A DNA stretch of 64,000 nucleotides from Vigna angularis (taxonomy: Eukaryota; Streptophyta; Magnoliopsida; Fabales; Fabaceae). Location: positions 50,565,630 through 50,629,629 of the forward strand of contig NC_068970.1 of NCBI RefSeq assembly GCF_016808095.1. Reading direction: 5' to 3'. The number at the start of each line of letters is the position of its first letter. The stretch's first letter is position 1. Below the pieces are notes generated by a model, which had not been told where the DNA came from, ran no database searches, and saw only the letters and a list, made by a program, of their open reading frames with translations. Positions 22,794 through 33,620 of this stretch are shown here, piece after piece. Position numbers and translations under genes: made by a program.

Positions 22794-23375
22794 TCATCTG
22801 TGACATTGTGTTTAAGGCAAATCTGATAACTGAATTAGCTAAGGGATTAGTAATTTAGTTTGAATGATTCTGAACTGTCATCTGAGGGATCAGAGGTTGC
22901 ATGCGCCTAGGATGTCGATGCTTAATTTTGAGGAATTGTGTTAGTAGAAAATTACCGGAGTGATGAACTTGAATTTCAACCCGAGTGAACTTTAATTCGA
23001 CTGTTTTTACCACTTTAATTTCATATGTATGCAAATCTTACTTGTGTTGTAAAAATACGTTTATTAATCACTAAATTAGTAAACTTTAACAATATGTGAA
23101 TCAAAACAAATCTCTTGGGAAAACGATATTCGGACTTACCGATTTATTACTTGAACGATCCGGTACGCTTGCCGAGGTCTCAACAAGTTTTTGGCGCCGT
23201 TGCCGGGGATTTGTTTTTGTTTTCGTTGATTGTGTTTTGTTTATCTGGTTTAGTTGATTTTAGCTATCTGTTGTTTAAGTTTTTATTGTGATCGTATTTG
23301 AATTCTTGTGCATATTTGTTATCATCTGTAGAAATTGTGTCTTTTTGGATTATTTCTTTTTAGTTTGTCTTTTGT

Positions 23376-24056
23376 ATGAGAAGGAGAGAACAGGTTGAAA
23401 ATCTACTTTTTGATCCGGAAATTGAAAGAACTGCTCGAAGGAACAACAGCAGAAGGAGGAGACAAAGTAGAGAATCCAGAGAATCCTCTGTTATTTCTGA
23501 AGAAAGTCTGGACTCGTCATCTGGTCAAGAAAAAGAAGAAATGGAAGATAATCGTACGGGAGAAGGTTCTGGGCAAGGAAGACGTACTCTTGTAGATTAT
23601 AATACTTTCTCAGGACCTCTGCACTTCAACAGTATTGCAAGACCAATGGTGAATGCTGCCAACATGGAGATGAAGCCAGCTCTTATTCATCTGGTGCAGA
23701 ACAATCAGTTTCATGGATTATCCCACGAGAATCCATACACTCACTTGGCTACTTTCATGGAGATCTGTAATACAGTGAGGATTCACCAGGTTCTAGATGA
23801 AGCAATCCGACTCAGCTTATTTCCATTCTCATTGGCTGGTAATGCAAAAATGTGGCTGAATTCCTTTCCAGAGAATAGTCTGACAGTCTGGAATGATGTG
23901 GTTGCTAAATTTCTGAATAAGTTCTTCCCTCAGTCCAAAGTCGATAAGGGAAAGCAGGAGATCTCTTCTTTCCAACAAGATGCTGATGAAACTCTAGGTC
24001 AAACATGGGATAGATTCAAGGGCCTACTGAGAAAAACTCTAGGATGGAATTTTTAG
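23376..24056 (+). pseudogene. Truncated Athila-type gag, copy 2
   Basis: Same 226-codon frame as copy 1, with Glu5 and an Asp for Asn change in the PQSKVDKGK block. It is preceded by its own leader with primer binding site at 23192 and by a 409-bp LTR 3' fragment. It ends at the same gag/LTR fusion point. Confidence 0.85.
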
Positions 24057-24638
24057 TCATCTGTGACATTGTGTATAAGGCAAATCTGATAACTGAATTA
24101 GCTAAGGGATTAGTAATTTAGTTTGAATGATTCTGAACTGTCATCTGAGGGATCAGAGGTTGCATGCGCCTAGGATGTCGATGCTTAATTTTGAGGAATT
24201 GTGTTAGTAGAAAATTACCGGAGTGATGAACTTGAATTTCAACCCGAGTGAACTTTAATTCGACTGTTTTTACCACTTTAATTTCATATGTATGCAAATC
24301 TTACTTGTGTTGTAAAAATACGTTTATTAATCACTAAATTAGTAAACTTTAACAATATGTGGATCAAAACAAATCTCTTGGGAAAACGATATTCGGACTT
24401 ACCGATTTATTACTTGAACGATCCGGTACGCTTGCCGAGGTCTCAACAAGTTTTTGGCGCCGTTGCCGGGGATTTGTTTTTGTTTTCGTTGATTGTGTTT
24501 TGTTTATCTGGTTTAGTTGATTTTAGCTATCTGTTGTTTAAGTTTTTATTGTGATCGTATTTGAATTCTTGTGCATATTTGTTATCATCTGTAGAAATTG
24601 TGTCTTTTTGGATTATTTCTTTTTAGTTTGTCTTTTGT

Positions 24639-25319
24639 ATGAGAAGGAGAGAACAGGTTGAAAATCTACTTTTTGATCCGGAAATTGAAAGAACTGCTCG
24701 AAGGAACAACAGCAGAAGGAGGAGACAAAGTAGAGAATCCAGAGAATCCTCTGTTATTTCTGAAGAAAGTCTGGACTCGTCATCTGGTCAAGAAAAAGAA
24801 GAAATGGAAGATAATCGTACGGGAGAAGGTTCTGGGCAAGGAAGACGTACTCTTGTAGATTATAATACTTTCTCAGGACCTCTGCACTTCAACAGTATTG
24901 CAAGACCAATGGTGAATGCTGCCAACATGGAGATGAAGCCAGCTCTTATTCATCTGGTGCAGAACAATCAGTTTCATGGATTATCCCACGAGAATCCATA
25001 CACTCACTTGGCTACTTTCATGGAGATCTGTAATACAGTGAGGATTCACCAGGTTCTAGATGAAGCAATCCGACTCAGCTTATTTCCATTCTCATTGGCT
25101 GGTAATGCAAAAATGTGGCTGAATTCCTTTCCAGAGAATAGTCTGACAGTCTGGAATGATGTGGTTGCTAAATTTCTGAATAAGTTCTTCCCTCAGTCCA
25201 AAGTCGATAAGGGAAAGCAGGAGATCTCTTCTTTCCAACAAGATGCTGATGAAACTCTAGGTCAAACATGGGATAGATTCAAGGGCCTACTGAGAAAAAC
25301 TCTAGGATGGAATTTTTAG
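24639..25319 (+). pseudogene. Truncated Athila-type gag, copy 3
   Basis: Protein identical to copy 2 as far as I can read, including Asp in PQSKVDKGK. The leader carries the GTGTATAAGG variant not found in the first two LTR segments. Confidence 0.85.
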
Positions 25320-25901
25320 TCATCTGTGACATTGTGTATAAGGCAAATCTGATAACTGAATTAGCTAAGGGATTAGTAATTTAGTTTGAATGATTCTGAA
25401 CTGTCATCTGAGGGATCAGAGGTTGCATGCGCCTAGGATGTCGATGCTTAATTTTGAGGAATTGTGTTAGTAGAAAATTACCGGAGTGATGAACTTGAAT
25501 TTCAACCCGAGTGAACTTTAATTCGACTGTTTTTACCACTTTAATTTCATATGTATGCAAATCTTACTTGTGTTGTAAAAATACGTTTATTAATCACTAA
25601 ATTAGTAAACTTTAACAATATGTGGATCAAAACAAATCTCTTGGGAAAACGATATTCGGACTTACCGATTTATTACTTGAACGATCCGGTACGCTTGCCG
25701 AGGTCTCAACAAGTTTTTGGCGCCGTTGCCGGGGATTTGTTTTTGTTTTCGTTGATTGTGTTTTGTTTATCTGGTTTAGTTGATTTTAGCTATCTGTTGT
25801 TTAAGTTTTTATTGTGATCGTATTTGAATTCTTGTGCATATTTGTTATCATCTGTAGAAATTGTGTCTTTTTGGATTATTTCTTTTTAGTTTGTCTTTTG
25901 T

Positions 25902-26582
25902 ATGAGAAGGAGAGAACAGGTTGAAAATTTACTTTTTGATCCGGAAATTGAAAGAACTGCTCGAAGGAACAACAGCAGAAGGAGGAGACAAAGTAGAGAA
26001 TCCATAGAATCCTCTGTTATTTCTGAAGAAAGTCTGGACTCGTCATCTGGTCAAGAAAAAGAAGAAATGGAAGATAATCGTACGGGAGAAGGTTCTGGGC
26101 AAGGAAGACGTACTCTTGTAGATTATAATACTTTCTCAGGACCTCTGCACTTCAACAGTATTGCAAGACCAATGGTGAATGCTGCCAACATGGAGATGAA
26201 GCCAGCTCTTATTCATCTGGTGCAGAACAATCAGTTTCATGGATTATCCCACGAGAATCCATACACTCACTTGGCTACTTTCATGGAGATCTGTAATACA
26301 GTGAGGATTCACCAAGTTCTAGATGAAGCAATCCGACTCAGCTTATTTCCATTCTCATTGGCTGGTAATGCAAAAATGTGGCTGAATTCCTTTCCAGAGA
26401 ATAGTCTGACAGTCTGGAATGATGTGGTTGCTAAATTTCTGAATAAGTTCTTCCCTCAGTCCAAAGTCAATAAGGGAAAGCAGGAGATCTCTTCTTTCCA
26501 TCAAGATGCTGATGAAACTCTAGGTCAAACATGGGATAGATTCAAGGGCCTACTGAGAAAAACTCTAGGATGGAATTTTTAG
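25902..26582 (+). pseudogene. Truncated Athila-type gag, copy 4
   Basis: Same frame with private changes (Ile in RESIESS, His in SSFHQDAD) and with Asn in PQSKVNKGK as in copy 1. It is followed by the last LTR fragment and the right target duplication. Confidence 0.85.
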
Positions 26583-26979
26583 TCATCTGTGACATTGTGT
26601 ATAAGGCAAATCTGATAACTGAATTAGCTAAGGGATTAGTAATTTAGTTTGAATGATTCTGAACTGTCATCTGAGGGATCAGAGGTTGCATGCGCCTAGG
26701 ATGTCGATGCTTAATTTTGAGGAATTGTGTTAGTAGAAAATTACCGGAGTGATGAACTTGAATTTCAACCCGAGTGAACTTTAATTCGACTGTTTTTACC
26801 ACTTTAATTTCATATGTATGCAAATCTTACTTGTGTTGTAAAAATACGTTTATTAATCACTAAATTAGTAAACTTTAACAATATGTGGATCAAAACAAAT
26901 CTCTTGGGAAAACGATATTCGGACTTACCGATTTATTACTTGAACGATCCGGTACGCTTGCCGAGGTCTCAACAGTTTG

Positions 26980-28950
26980 TAAACTATGTATAGAAAATTT
27001 ATCCATAGTGCAAAAGCTATAAAAGTGTTTGTAAACTATGTAGGAAATGTCGATACCAGAAAGTCAAATTATGAGAAGTTGAAAACATCCCTGTTTCGTT
27101 TATTTTCCTGTCAAAGATTCTTCGATGTCAAAGTCAGTACGGATATTGTTTGCGATTTGATGAAATAGTAATGAATGCGTAGTAAATGCAATCTGCCTAC
27201 CACTGACCTCTGACCTCTATTTATAGTTTTTGCTATGGGCTTGGGATTAGTGAAAAGTTAATCACTGCCTAACTTCAGCCCAATAGATCTAATCCTAATT
27301 TACCTTAATCTTTATCTTAACTACCTGATTTGCCTATTGGTCGGTCTTGAACGACCGTCCGTACGGTAAACCGACATTACTCACCAGGATGGAGGGATCG
27401 GGCGGTCAGGTTACACAGCGGGGTGAGGTGAATTTCTACGCGAACAGCCGCCCTCCCATGCTATTGAGAGTAATAGATGTGAAAAACGCCGGTGGTTGGC
27501 TAAGTCTCGAGACTGTTTTCGGACCGGCCAGTCCATATGGTACAATCCCTATGATAAATACATAAATTAATACATAAATTATAGGCACAGGGGACAAAAA
27601 CAACCTAGAGTTGTATTGACTCCTTTTGTGTGGAGTGGGACATTGAAGAGGAAGTGTCTTTGTTCCCTTTACCCATCTTTGTTTCAAATATAACGAAACT
27701 TAGACGAAAATTTTGGAAGAATAAAAACAATATATTAAGACAAGATCGTCTAATCAAATCTTTGTTTAAAGTTTAACATAACATCTAAAATGAAATAATA
27801 CTTAATTGTTTGGGATAATACATTAGAATTGTTAAACGTTATTCTTTAAGTGTCTAAATGGTACTAAAACATCTAATAACTAAGAGTATCTAACGCATAC
27901 TTGATAAACACTGTAGAATTCATAACATACCACTACAAAATTTTATTAAATTTTCGACAAGACGAAAAATAATTTGTCCATAAATTTAAGTTATTGGCGA
28001 ATTTTATCATGTGTTTTGAAATTTTAATTACCAATAAATTTTAGTAATGAATTTATTATCGACAATACATCTTTCAATTACTGCCAACAAAAATCGGTTG
28101 CTAATACATATTTCAATTTATTAAAATTAAAAAAAAAAATACTTTAAATTTGTAAGGACAAAATTGAGAATCCATATTCTTCTTTATTCATGCGTGGGAA
28201 ACTTCCCTTTCTCTATTTATGGCAAACAAAAGTATCCAAGGTTGCCGCTGAAGGTGGCACTGTTATAGCCTTTTTCCCTTTCCATTCCTTGTCTAGATTG
28301 AAAGTGGCAACGCTCTCCTACCACACTGTTCGGAGTCATAACCATTAGACCACCACTATTGCCTATAATAATGGCCACCAATGGTGTCGATGGCGACACT
28401 AGCACAACCCTTTCCTTCAATGTTTCTCTCACCATCACGCTTTGTCGCCAGCGCTATAGCTTCTATTTGAGTCTCCGTCTCACAACGCCTTTCTGAGTCA
28501 TCGTAAATGTTAGGGTTAGAGACCAAAAGAAAAATAGTATTGGAAGAAAAAATAACTGAAAACCCTATTTTTTTTTACATTTAGCATACCCGGCATGATG
28601 TGTAAAATAAAAAAGAACCCATACATGCTGAAATTTGGTATCTAATTTTTCATTAAAATAGTATTGGAAGGTTCCAGCACAAACACCCTCTTTTTTATCG
28701 GCAAAGAATTGCATTGCATTAAACGCAGTATTTGGAATGCTCCAAATTCATGTACAACAATTATACATTGAACATTAAGAATAAAAGACATTCCGTGCCC
28801 AGCACCCTTAAAGCTTCAATCTGTTTACATCACAGACCTACCCCTCCTACAGTTGCATCTAGGTTTAAGACTCAACATTAAACTGAATCATTCAGAGTTC
28901 GTCCTCTAACCTGGATAAGCTTGCCTAACTATGGAAGTTCAAACAAGGCT
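26980..28950. other. Spacer with weak transposon traces
   Basis: The block GTTTGTAAACTATGTA occurs at 26975 and again at 27027; the left copy abuts the Athila insertion. Around 27170-27560 there is a GC-richer stretch with a minus-strand CTATAAATAGAGGTCAG motif that resembles an LTR promoter, without boundaries. CACTACAAAATTTTATTAAA at 27932 resembles a CACTA left end, but no partner terminus was found. No gene was recognised. Confidence 0.4.
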
Positions 28951-30873
28951 TCATGAAACTGGGATCTGCTGTGGAAGAATTGGTAAAGAAGATTCAGAGT
29001 TAAGGACGTTAATCACTTGCCTTATTGCAGGTCTGTATGCTGAATCTGGATTAGCACACCAAAGACCAACTACCAGTAAACATTCCATTTGCTTCACATC
29101 AAATTCCCCAACTAGGTTTTCATCTGCTGCTGCAAGCAGATTTCCCAATTCGTATAGCTTCCACACCCACTCAACCACTGATACCTCACCCTCCATGTGT
29201 TTGTGGTGAATGGCTTTTCTTCCAGTGGCTATCTCCAACACAACAACCCCAAAACTGAATATATCTGACTCTTTTCGAGCCTGGCCTGTGTTCATGTACT
29301 CAGGAGCTAAGTAACCCATGGTCCCAGCCACGTCTGTGGTTTCTGACCCTTTATCATGATCCACCAACCTAGCTAGGCCAAAGTCACCAAGCTTGGGATT
29401 GAAGTTGGAGTCCAACATTATGTTGCTTGATTTGATGTCCCTATGAAGCACACATTTCTCCCATTCTTCTTGTAGGTAAAGCAATGCTGAGGCCAAGCCC
29501 AGCGCTATGTTGTACCTCACTTCCCAGGGTAATATACTTTCTCCCCGAAAAAGTTGAGAGTCTAAGCTGCCATTTTCCATGTACTCGTATATCAAGAGAA
29601 AATCTTTCTTCTTGTGGCACCAACCAGTGAGTTTCACCAAATTCCTGTGCCTCAATTGGCTAATAATCGTCACTTCTGCAGTGTATTGTTCTACACCCTG
29701 CTTAGAATCTGCTGATATCCTCTTTATAGCAGCATAGGTGTTGGAGTCTTTGAAATAGCCTTTATAAACACCACCAAACCCTCCATGCCCAAGCTTATTC
29801 GTCTCATCAAAGTTGTTGGTTGCAGTTTCCAATTCATGATAGCTAATCTTCTTGGGTCCAGTGCTCATTTGTAATTTATCATCCATCTTTGGATCAGAAG
29901 TGGCCTTTGAAGTGTGACCTACTTCCTTTCTCTTGGCAATCATCCTCAATGAAATCTCAACCATTCCTAACAAACTCAAAAACAAGACAGCACCAATTCC
30001 TATTCCCTTCAATGTTATCATGACAGGCTTCCATTCCTTTTCTTTATCGGCCGTACTTGGTGGGGTGATGCTAAACGACCATGAGAGCAAGGCATGCTGT
30101 TCAGAATATCTTCCAGTTGCAGCTGATATGCCAACAACAACGGAGTCTGGTAATTCCTGCCTTATATCGACAGAGTATGAAAGATGTTGTGTAGTCTTTC
30201 TCACTTTCCCATCGCTTAATTTGTATCCAGTGTAAGAGACATTCAAAATACTGTTCCTAGAATCGTATACAATACTACAGTTACAAACCTTCCTATGTGT
30301 CATATTTATCCACCATGTCTCAAAAATTTTAGAGTCCATGTCATTGATATTTATGCCTACATGAGCACCAACTGGGTCCCATGGGTTTCTGAAAGTGTCA
30401 AATTCCACTGCCAGGAATCGATAACCTAACCGGAAGAGCTCACGATCACCATCCGTTAGGCCAACCCCAAGACTTCCTCCTCTTAGCTGTAACTTATCTG
30501 TGGATGGAAGATTTGGGCTTGCAAGGAAGAATGCCAAACCATCGCCATAGATACTCTGATTTGAGGAAACAACAAAGGAAAAGTTGGTAATGAAGTCTCT
30601 TGGTTCATTTGAACTCTTGTCCCTAAGGTTTATTCGTTCAGCATACGTGACTCGCCCTGCGCTCCCAAACGATTTGCTTGGGTATATTGCGTTCTCTTCT
30701 GTGAGTTGGATAGCGGAACCTGAGGTAGAAGCACTCCCTTCTAGCTTAAGGTGCTTTATACAAGTTGAACTGAAGTTGGGACACTCAAAAGACTGAGTGT
30801 GGGCATTTGTTATTGCAATGGCGATGATTAGGATGAACAAAATGATCCTAAACAGTAATCCAGAAGCAGCCAT
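28951..30873 (-). CDS. L-type lectin receptor-like kinase, apparently active kinase (LecRK2)
   Basis: An intronless frame of 640 residues from the ATG at 30873; an upstream in-frame ATG at 30918 would add 15 residues. I prefer 30873 because MAASGLLFRIILFILIIAI is a clean signal peptide and aligns with the start of LecRK3. Legume lectin domain (about 28-270) with YGDGLAFFLASPNLP, RGGSLGVGL and VEFDTFRNPWDP..HVGIN; membrane helix about 285-310; kinase about 345-625. Catalytic elements are complete: LGHGGFGGV loop (361-369), Lys384 in AAIK, HRD (477-479, RD-type), DFG (497-499), APE (523-525). Expected role is plasma-membrane perception and phosphorylation signalling; the ligand is unknown. It diverges from LecRK3 across about 4.9 kb of transposon-derived DNA. 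Confidence 0.93.
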   Translation of the reverse strand: MAASGLLFRIILFILIIAIAITNAHTQSFECPNFSSTCIKHLKLEGSASTSGSAIQLTEENAIYPSKSFGSAGRVTYAERINLRDKSSNEPRDFITNFSFVVSSNQSIYGDGLAFFLASPNLPSTDKLQLRGGSLGVGLTDGDRELFRLGYRFLAVEFDTFRNPWDPVGAHVGININDMDSKIFETWWINMTHRKVCNCSIVYDSRNSILNVSYTGYKLSDGKVRKTTQHLSYSVDIRQELPDSVVVGISAATGRYSEQHALLSWSFSITPPSTADKEKEWKPVMITLKGIGIGAVLFLSLLGMVEISLRMIAKRKEVGHTSKATSDPKMDDKLQMSTGPKKISYHELETATNNFDETNKLGHGGFGGVYKGYFKDSNTYAAIKRISADSKQGVEQYTAEVTIISQLRHRNLVKLTGWCHKKKDFLLIYEYMENGSLDSQLFRGESILPWEVRYNIALGLASALLYLQEEWEKCVLHRDIKSSNIMLDSNFNPKLGDFGLARLVDHDKGSETTDVAGTMGYLAPEYMNTGQARKESDIFSFGVVVLEIATGRKAIHHKHMEGEVSVVEWVWKLYELGNLLAAADENLVGEFDVKQMECLLVVGLWCANPDSAYRPAIRQVINVLNSESSLPILPQQIPVS

Positions 30874-30918
30874 TAGTAAGCGAGAGTTGAGTTTGATATT
30901 TTTTGAAGTCTCACACAC

Positions 30919-31397
30919 ATTGTAAGTTGTGTGATAAATTATATGTATTTTGTCTCAGGATAAGGTTAATGGTATTTGTCTCAACCCCCAACATTGTGAT
31001 GAATATTCCTAAGAGAACATAGGATTCACGAAGTATAAAAAAGGAGCTGGATCAGAACCATTGTTCTGAGCCTGCCAGTGAAACAGCAAATATTCGAAGT
31101 GATTGAAAATGGTAATTAATTACGTACAAACATGGCTATGCTAGTTAGCGGAAGTATTCATGGAAATGATAAAGTTTGATAGAGACGATCCACTATTTAA
31201 GTGAGTTTTTTTCAGTCACGGTATCTTATTTTGGAAAACAAAGCTTCCATGTGCCGTCGTTAAGATCCTTTTATAACAATTAAGTAACCAGTTACCAATC
31301 AAATGGTAATATTAATTACGAATATATCATAATTATTTTCTTTAACAGAGGGTACATAATATAAAATTTAAGGGGTAGATGACGATATTATTTTATA
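30919..31397. other. Upstream region of LecRK2
   Basis: AT-rich sequence upstream of the minus-strand gene, with ATACATATAATTTATC near 30930-30950 as a weak TATA-like candidate. Nothing else was recognised. Confidence 0.35.
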
Positions 31398-32284
31398 CAC
31401 TTTAATTTGGGTATTTCTAGTAATCTTTCAAACTACAATTTTTGTTCTCTCTCTATGTTAGACCTTGTATAAAAATCGGTCAATTTGACTTATGCTCCAT
31501 GAAACAAGCGCATCATTCAAAAGGTTCTCTAGAGACAAAAATAAAATCTCTGACATCCAAAGCTTCCTCTTACGTAGATTAAGATCATGATTAAGAGAAA
31601 CTTCGATTTATTATAAAATTTTAATTAACTCAAAAAAATTACTTTTAATTTTGGGTCATTTCAATCAAAAGACATAGACAAGTTGACTAAAGCCAGAAGT
31701 AAAGATGGACCGTTTTAGAAATTTGAGACGGACTCTTCAAGACTGAAGGTAGGCAATAGTAAACTCAAGTCAAAGGTCAAAATGAGTTGGCTTGAGTCGA
31801 ACATCGAGACTGATTAACGTTGTCTTAATTTGGCTATTTCTAGTAATCTTTCAGACTACAATTCTTTTCTCTTTATGTTATGCCTTGTATAAAAGTTCCT
31901 AGTATTGATTACAACGGTCAATTTGATTTATGGTCCATGGAAGAACCTTAGCGCATCATTAAAAAGTTTTCTTATATAGGGTTCCTAATTGAGAGACAAA
32001 AATAAAATCTCTAGCAACCAAAGCCCACTCTTATATGGATTAGGATCATGATTAAGGTGGACTTGGTCTTATTATAAGACTTTAATTAATTATTAAAAAA
32101 GTTACTTTCAGTTTTAGGTCATTTAGGCCAAAAGACATAGATAGATTAACTAAGACCAAAAGTCAAGACGGACTGTTTCAGAAATTTGAGACGAATTCTC
32201 CAAGACTTAAGGTAGGAAACGGTAAACTCGGGTCAAAGGTCAAAACGAGTTGGCTAAGATCGAAGATCAAGACTGATTAGCCCT
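31398..32284. repeat. Diverged tandem duplication, two copies of ~420-465 bp
   Basis: Copy 1 (31398-31818) and copy 2 (31819-32284) share, in order, ATTTCTAGTAATCTTTCA, GACAAAAATAAAATCTCT, GATCATGATTAAG, TTTAATTAA, AAAAGACATAGA and GGTCAAA..GAGTTGGCT blocks, at about 80% identity by eye. Copy 2 has small insertions. It is non-coding and probably retroelement-derived. Confidence 0.75.
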
Positions 32285-32870
32285 AATCGAAGGATGTGAC
32301 GGGCCAACTTTGGGTTAAGATCGAGACATGTCAACTCAGTTTAAAATTCGAAACAAATTGGTTTAAGTAGAAGATCGACACAGGTTGGCCTGACCTGAAG
32401 GTCAAGACGACTTTCTCTGGCTGAAGGTCTAGATAGGCCGATGACCAAGACTAGTTGGCCAAAATCAAAGGTCGAGAATGGTCAAGTCAAATCGATCGAA
32501 TCGACCTTAGCCAAAATTTGATCGAAATTGAATGAGTTGGTGCCGATTGTAATTTGGCCGAATTCAACCAAGTAACCATGATTAAAATTTTGTTGATTCG
32601 ATCTCGACCAAAATTTTGTTGAATTTGACTAAGTCGGCCCAAGCCAAAATTTGGCTTAATTTGACAAAATATTGGCTGAGTTAGTTTAACCGAAACTTGA
32701 CAAAATTTAATTGAATTGACCCCAACCAAAATTTGGCAAAATGTAACTGAGTAGGTTCCCGACGAATTTCGGCCAATTTTCATCCAAGTCCTCACTGTCC
32801 GCAGTTTCATTGAGTTCACCCCAGCCAAAATTCGACCGAATTCATCCACATCAGACCTAACAAAATTTCT
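32285..32870. repeat. Degenerate short repeat (CCAAAATTTGGC-like)
   Basis: Irregular copies of GACCAAAATTTGGCCGAATT-like words, many partly palindromic, recur every 30-50 bp from about 32500 onward. The interval just left (32285-32480) has GGTCAAGACGA-like words. No gene. Confidence 0.6.
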
Positions 32871-32887
32871 CCTGAGTCGTGATAGGA

Positions 32888-33220
32888 TGTAACGTAATAG
32901 GAGAGAAGGAAGGGGAAATGAGAAAGTAGTTAGGAAAGGCGGGATGGAGGTGAGAGCAGTTAGAAAAGGCGGGATGTGGGTCTTGTATAAATAGAGTTCT
33001 ATTTCAGGTTAAAGGACAATTTTTGAAGATTATTTTGTAATTCTAGACATTGGCCAGAAAAGGGGGATTAGGCCTCCGTTAGGGTTAAGAGGGGGATTAG
33101 ACCTCCATTAACACTATCAGTGTACTTTGTTCTCAATATCAATACAAAAATTCATTCTTTCTTTGTTCTTTTGATTATTGTGAGCGTTGATAGTTAGGTT
33201 TTCAACCCAAGAACCTAACA
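32888..33220 (+). repeat. Probable LTR (~333 bp), plus orientation
   Basis: It runs TGTAACG..CCTAACA with a TATAAATAG box near 32995 and a TTTCAACCCAAGAACCTAACA tail that I recall from legume LTRs. No primer binding site follows; it abuts an inverted gag fragment. The left boundary is uncertain and no target duplication was seen. Confidence 0.45.
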
Positions 33221-33620
33221 ATAGTTCCAAACCTTATCACCAGGGCTTCCTTCAAACCATTCCATGAACGATTCTTGGATTTCTCCTTCCAAGCTCTGAA
33301 CCAGTAACCAGCATTCCCCTCCATGCTCACATACGCCAATCGTACCTTTTCCTCTTCCGCTACTCCTTGTAATTCGAAGAATTGCTCCGCCCAATTGATC
33401 GAGTTCAATGGATCTAATCCTTCGAACACAGGCAACTCCACCCTCTTCCTCCAATTGAACTACTCACCTTCTCCGCCCCCAATTTCGTCCTCGCATCTCG
33501 TACTCCTATTGGCGGTCACAGGCGCCTGACTGTCGTCAGACTGTTCCCCTTGAGTGTGGTGTCGTCCCCCCAATAATCGCATCACTTCTTGAAGATCTTG
33601 GCGGATGACATAGTAATGTG
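33202..33620 (-). pseudogene. Ty3/gypsy gag fragment, inverted relative to the adjacent LTR
   Basis: The minus strand reads MELPVFEGLDPLNSINWAEQ, FFELQGVAEEEKVRLAYVS and MEGNAGYWFRAWKEKS, then WNGLKEALVIRFG, the N-terminal core of Ty3-type gag. Text upstream (33450-33620) continues in other frames with DLQEVMRLLGG-like sequence, so there is at least one frameshift. It is truncated after IRFG, where it meets the LTR end. No pol. Confidence 0.7.

Larger units (their letters stand above)
20654..26974 (+). mobile_element. Athila/Calypso-type Ty3 retroelement reduced to a tandem gag/LTR array
   Basis: The element starts TGATAGGTG (20654), ends CTCAACA (26974), and is flanked by perfect GTTTG duplications (20649-20653 and 26975-26979). 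It comprises one complete 5' LTR, then four 1263-bp units (21514-22776, 22777-24039, 24040-25302, 25303-26565) and a final 409-bp LTR 3' fragment (26566-26974). Each unit is 409 bp of LTR 3' end, a leader with primer binding site, and the first 221 codons of gag. The end of gag, protease, reverse transcriptase, RNase H, integrase, polypurine tract and the first ~860 bp of the 3' LTR are absent. The gag-to-LTR junction is at TAGGATGGAATTTTT, which also occurs inside the intact LTR at 21514. Confidence 0.93.
21514..26974 (+). repeat. Tandem array: four 1263-bp units plus a 409-bp partial
   Basis: Copies differ by only a few substitutions. LTR segments 1-2 read GTGTTTAAGG and ATGTGAATC; segments 3-5 read GTGTATAAGG and ATGTGGATC. 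Units 2 and 3 appear identical in gag, while unit 4 has private changes and shares one base with unit 1. The pattern suggests stepwise unequal exchange with some conversion. Confidence 0.93.

Noticed and set aside
22132..24858. Second-frame 66-codon frame repeated in the array
   Set aside because: It overlaps gag in another frame and repeats only because the unit repeats.
24288..25817. 88-codon frame spanning LTR end and leader
   Set aside because: It crosses the LTR end and primer binding site, is found only in the copies with the TGTGGATC variant, and has no domain.
27932..28560. CACTA element starting CACTACAAAATTTT
   Set aside because: No matching right terminus, subterminal repeats or duplication; a chance match to a short word is possible.
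28951..30918. Longer LecRK2 start at 30918
   Set aside because: The extra 15 residues are polar and precede an ideal signal peptide; the internal ATG aligns with the paralogue.
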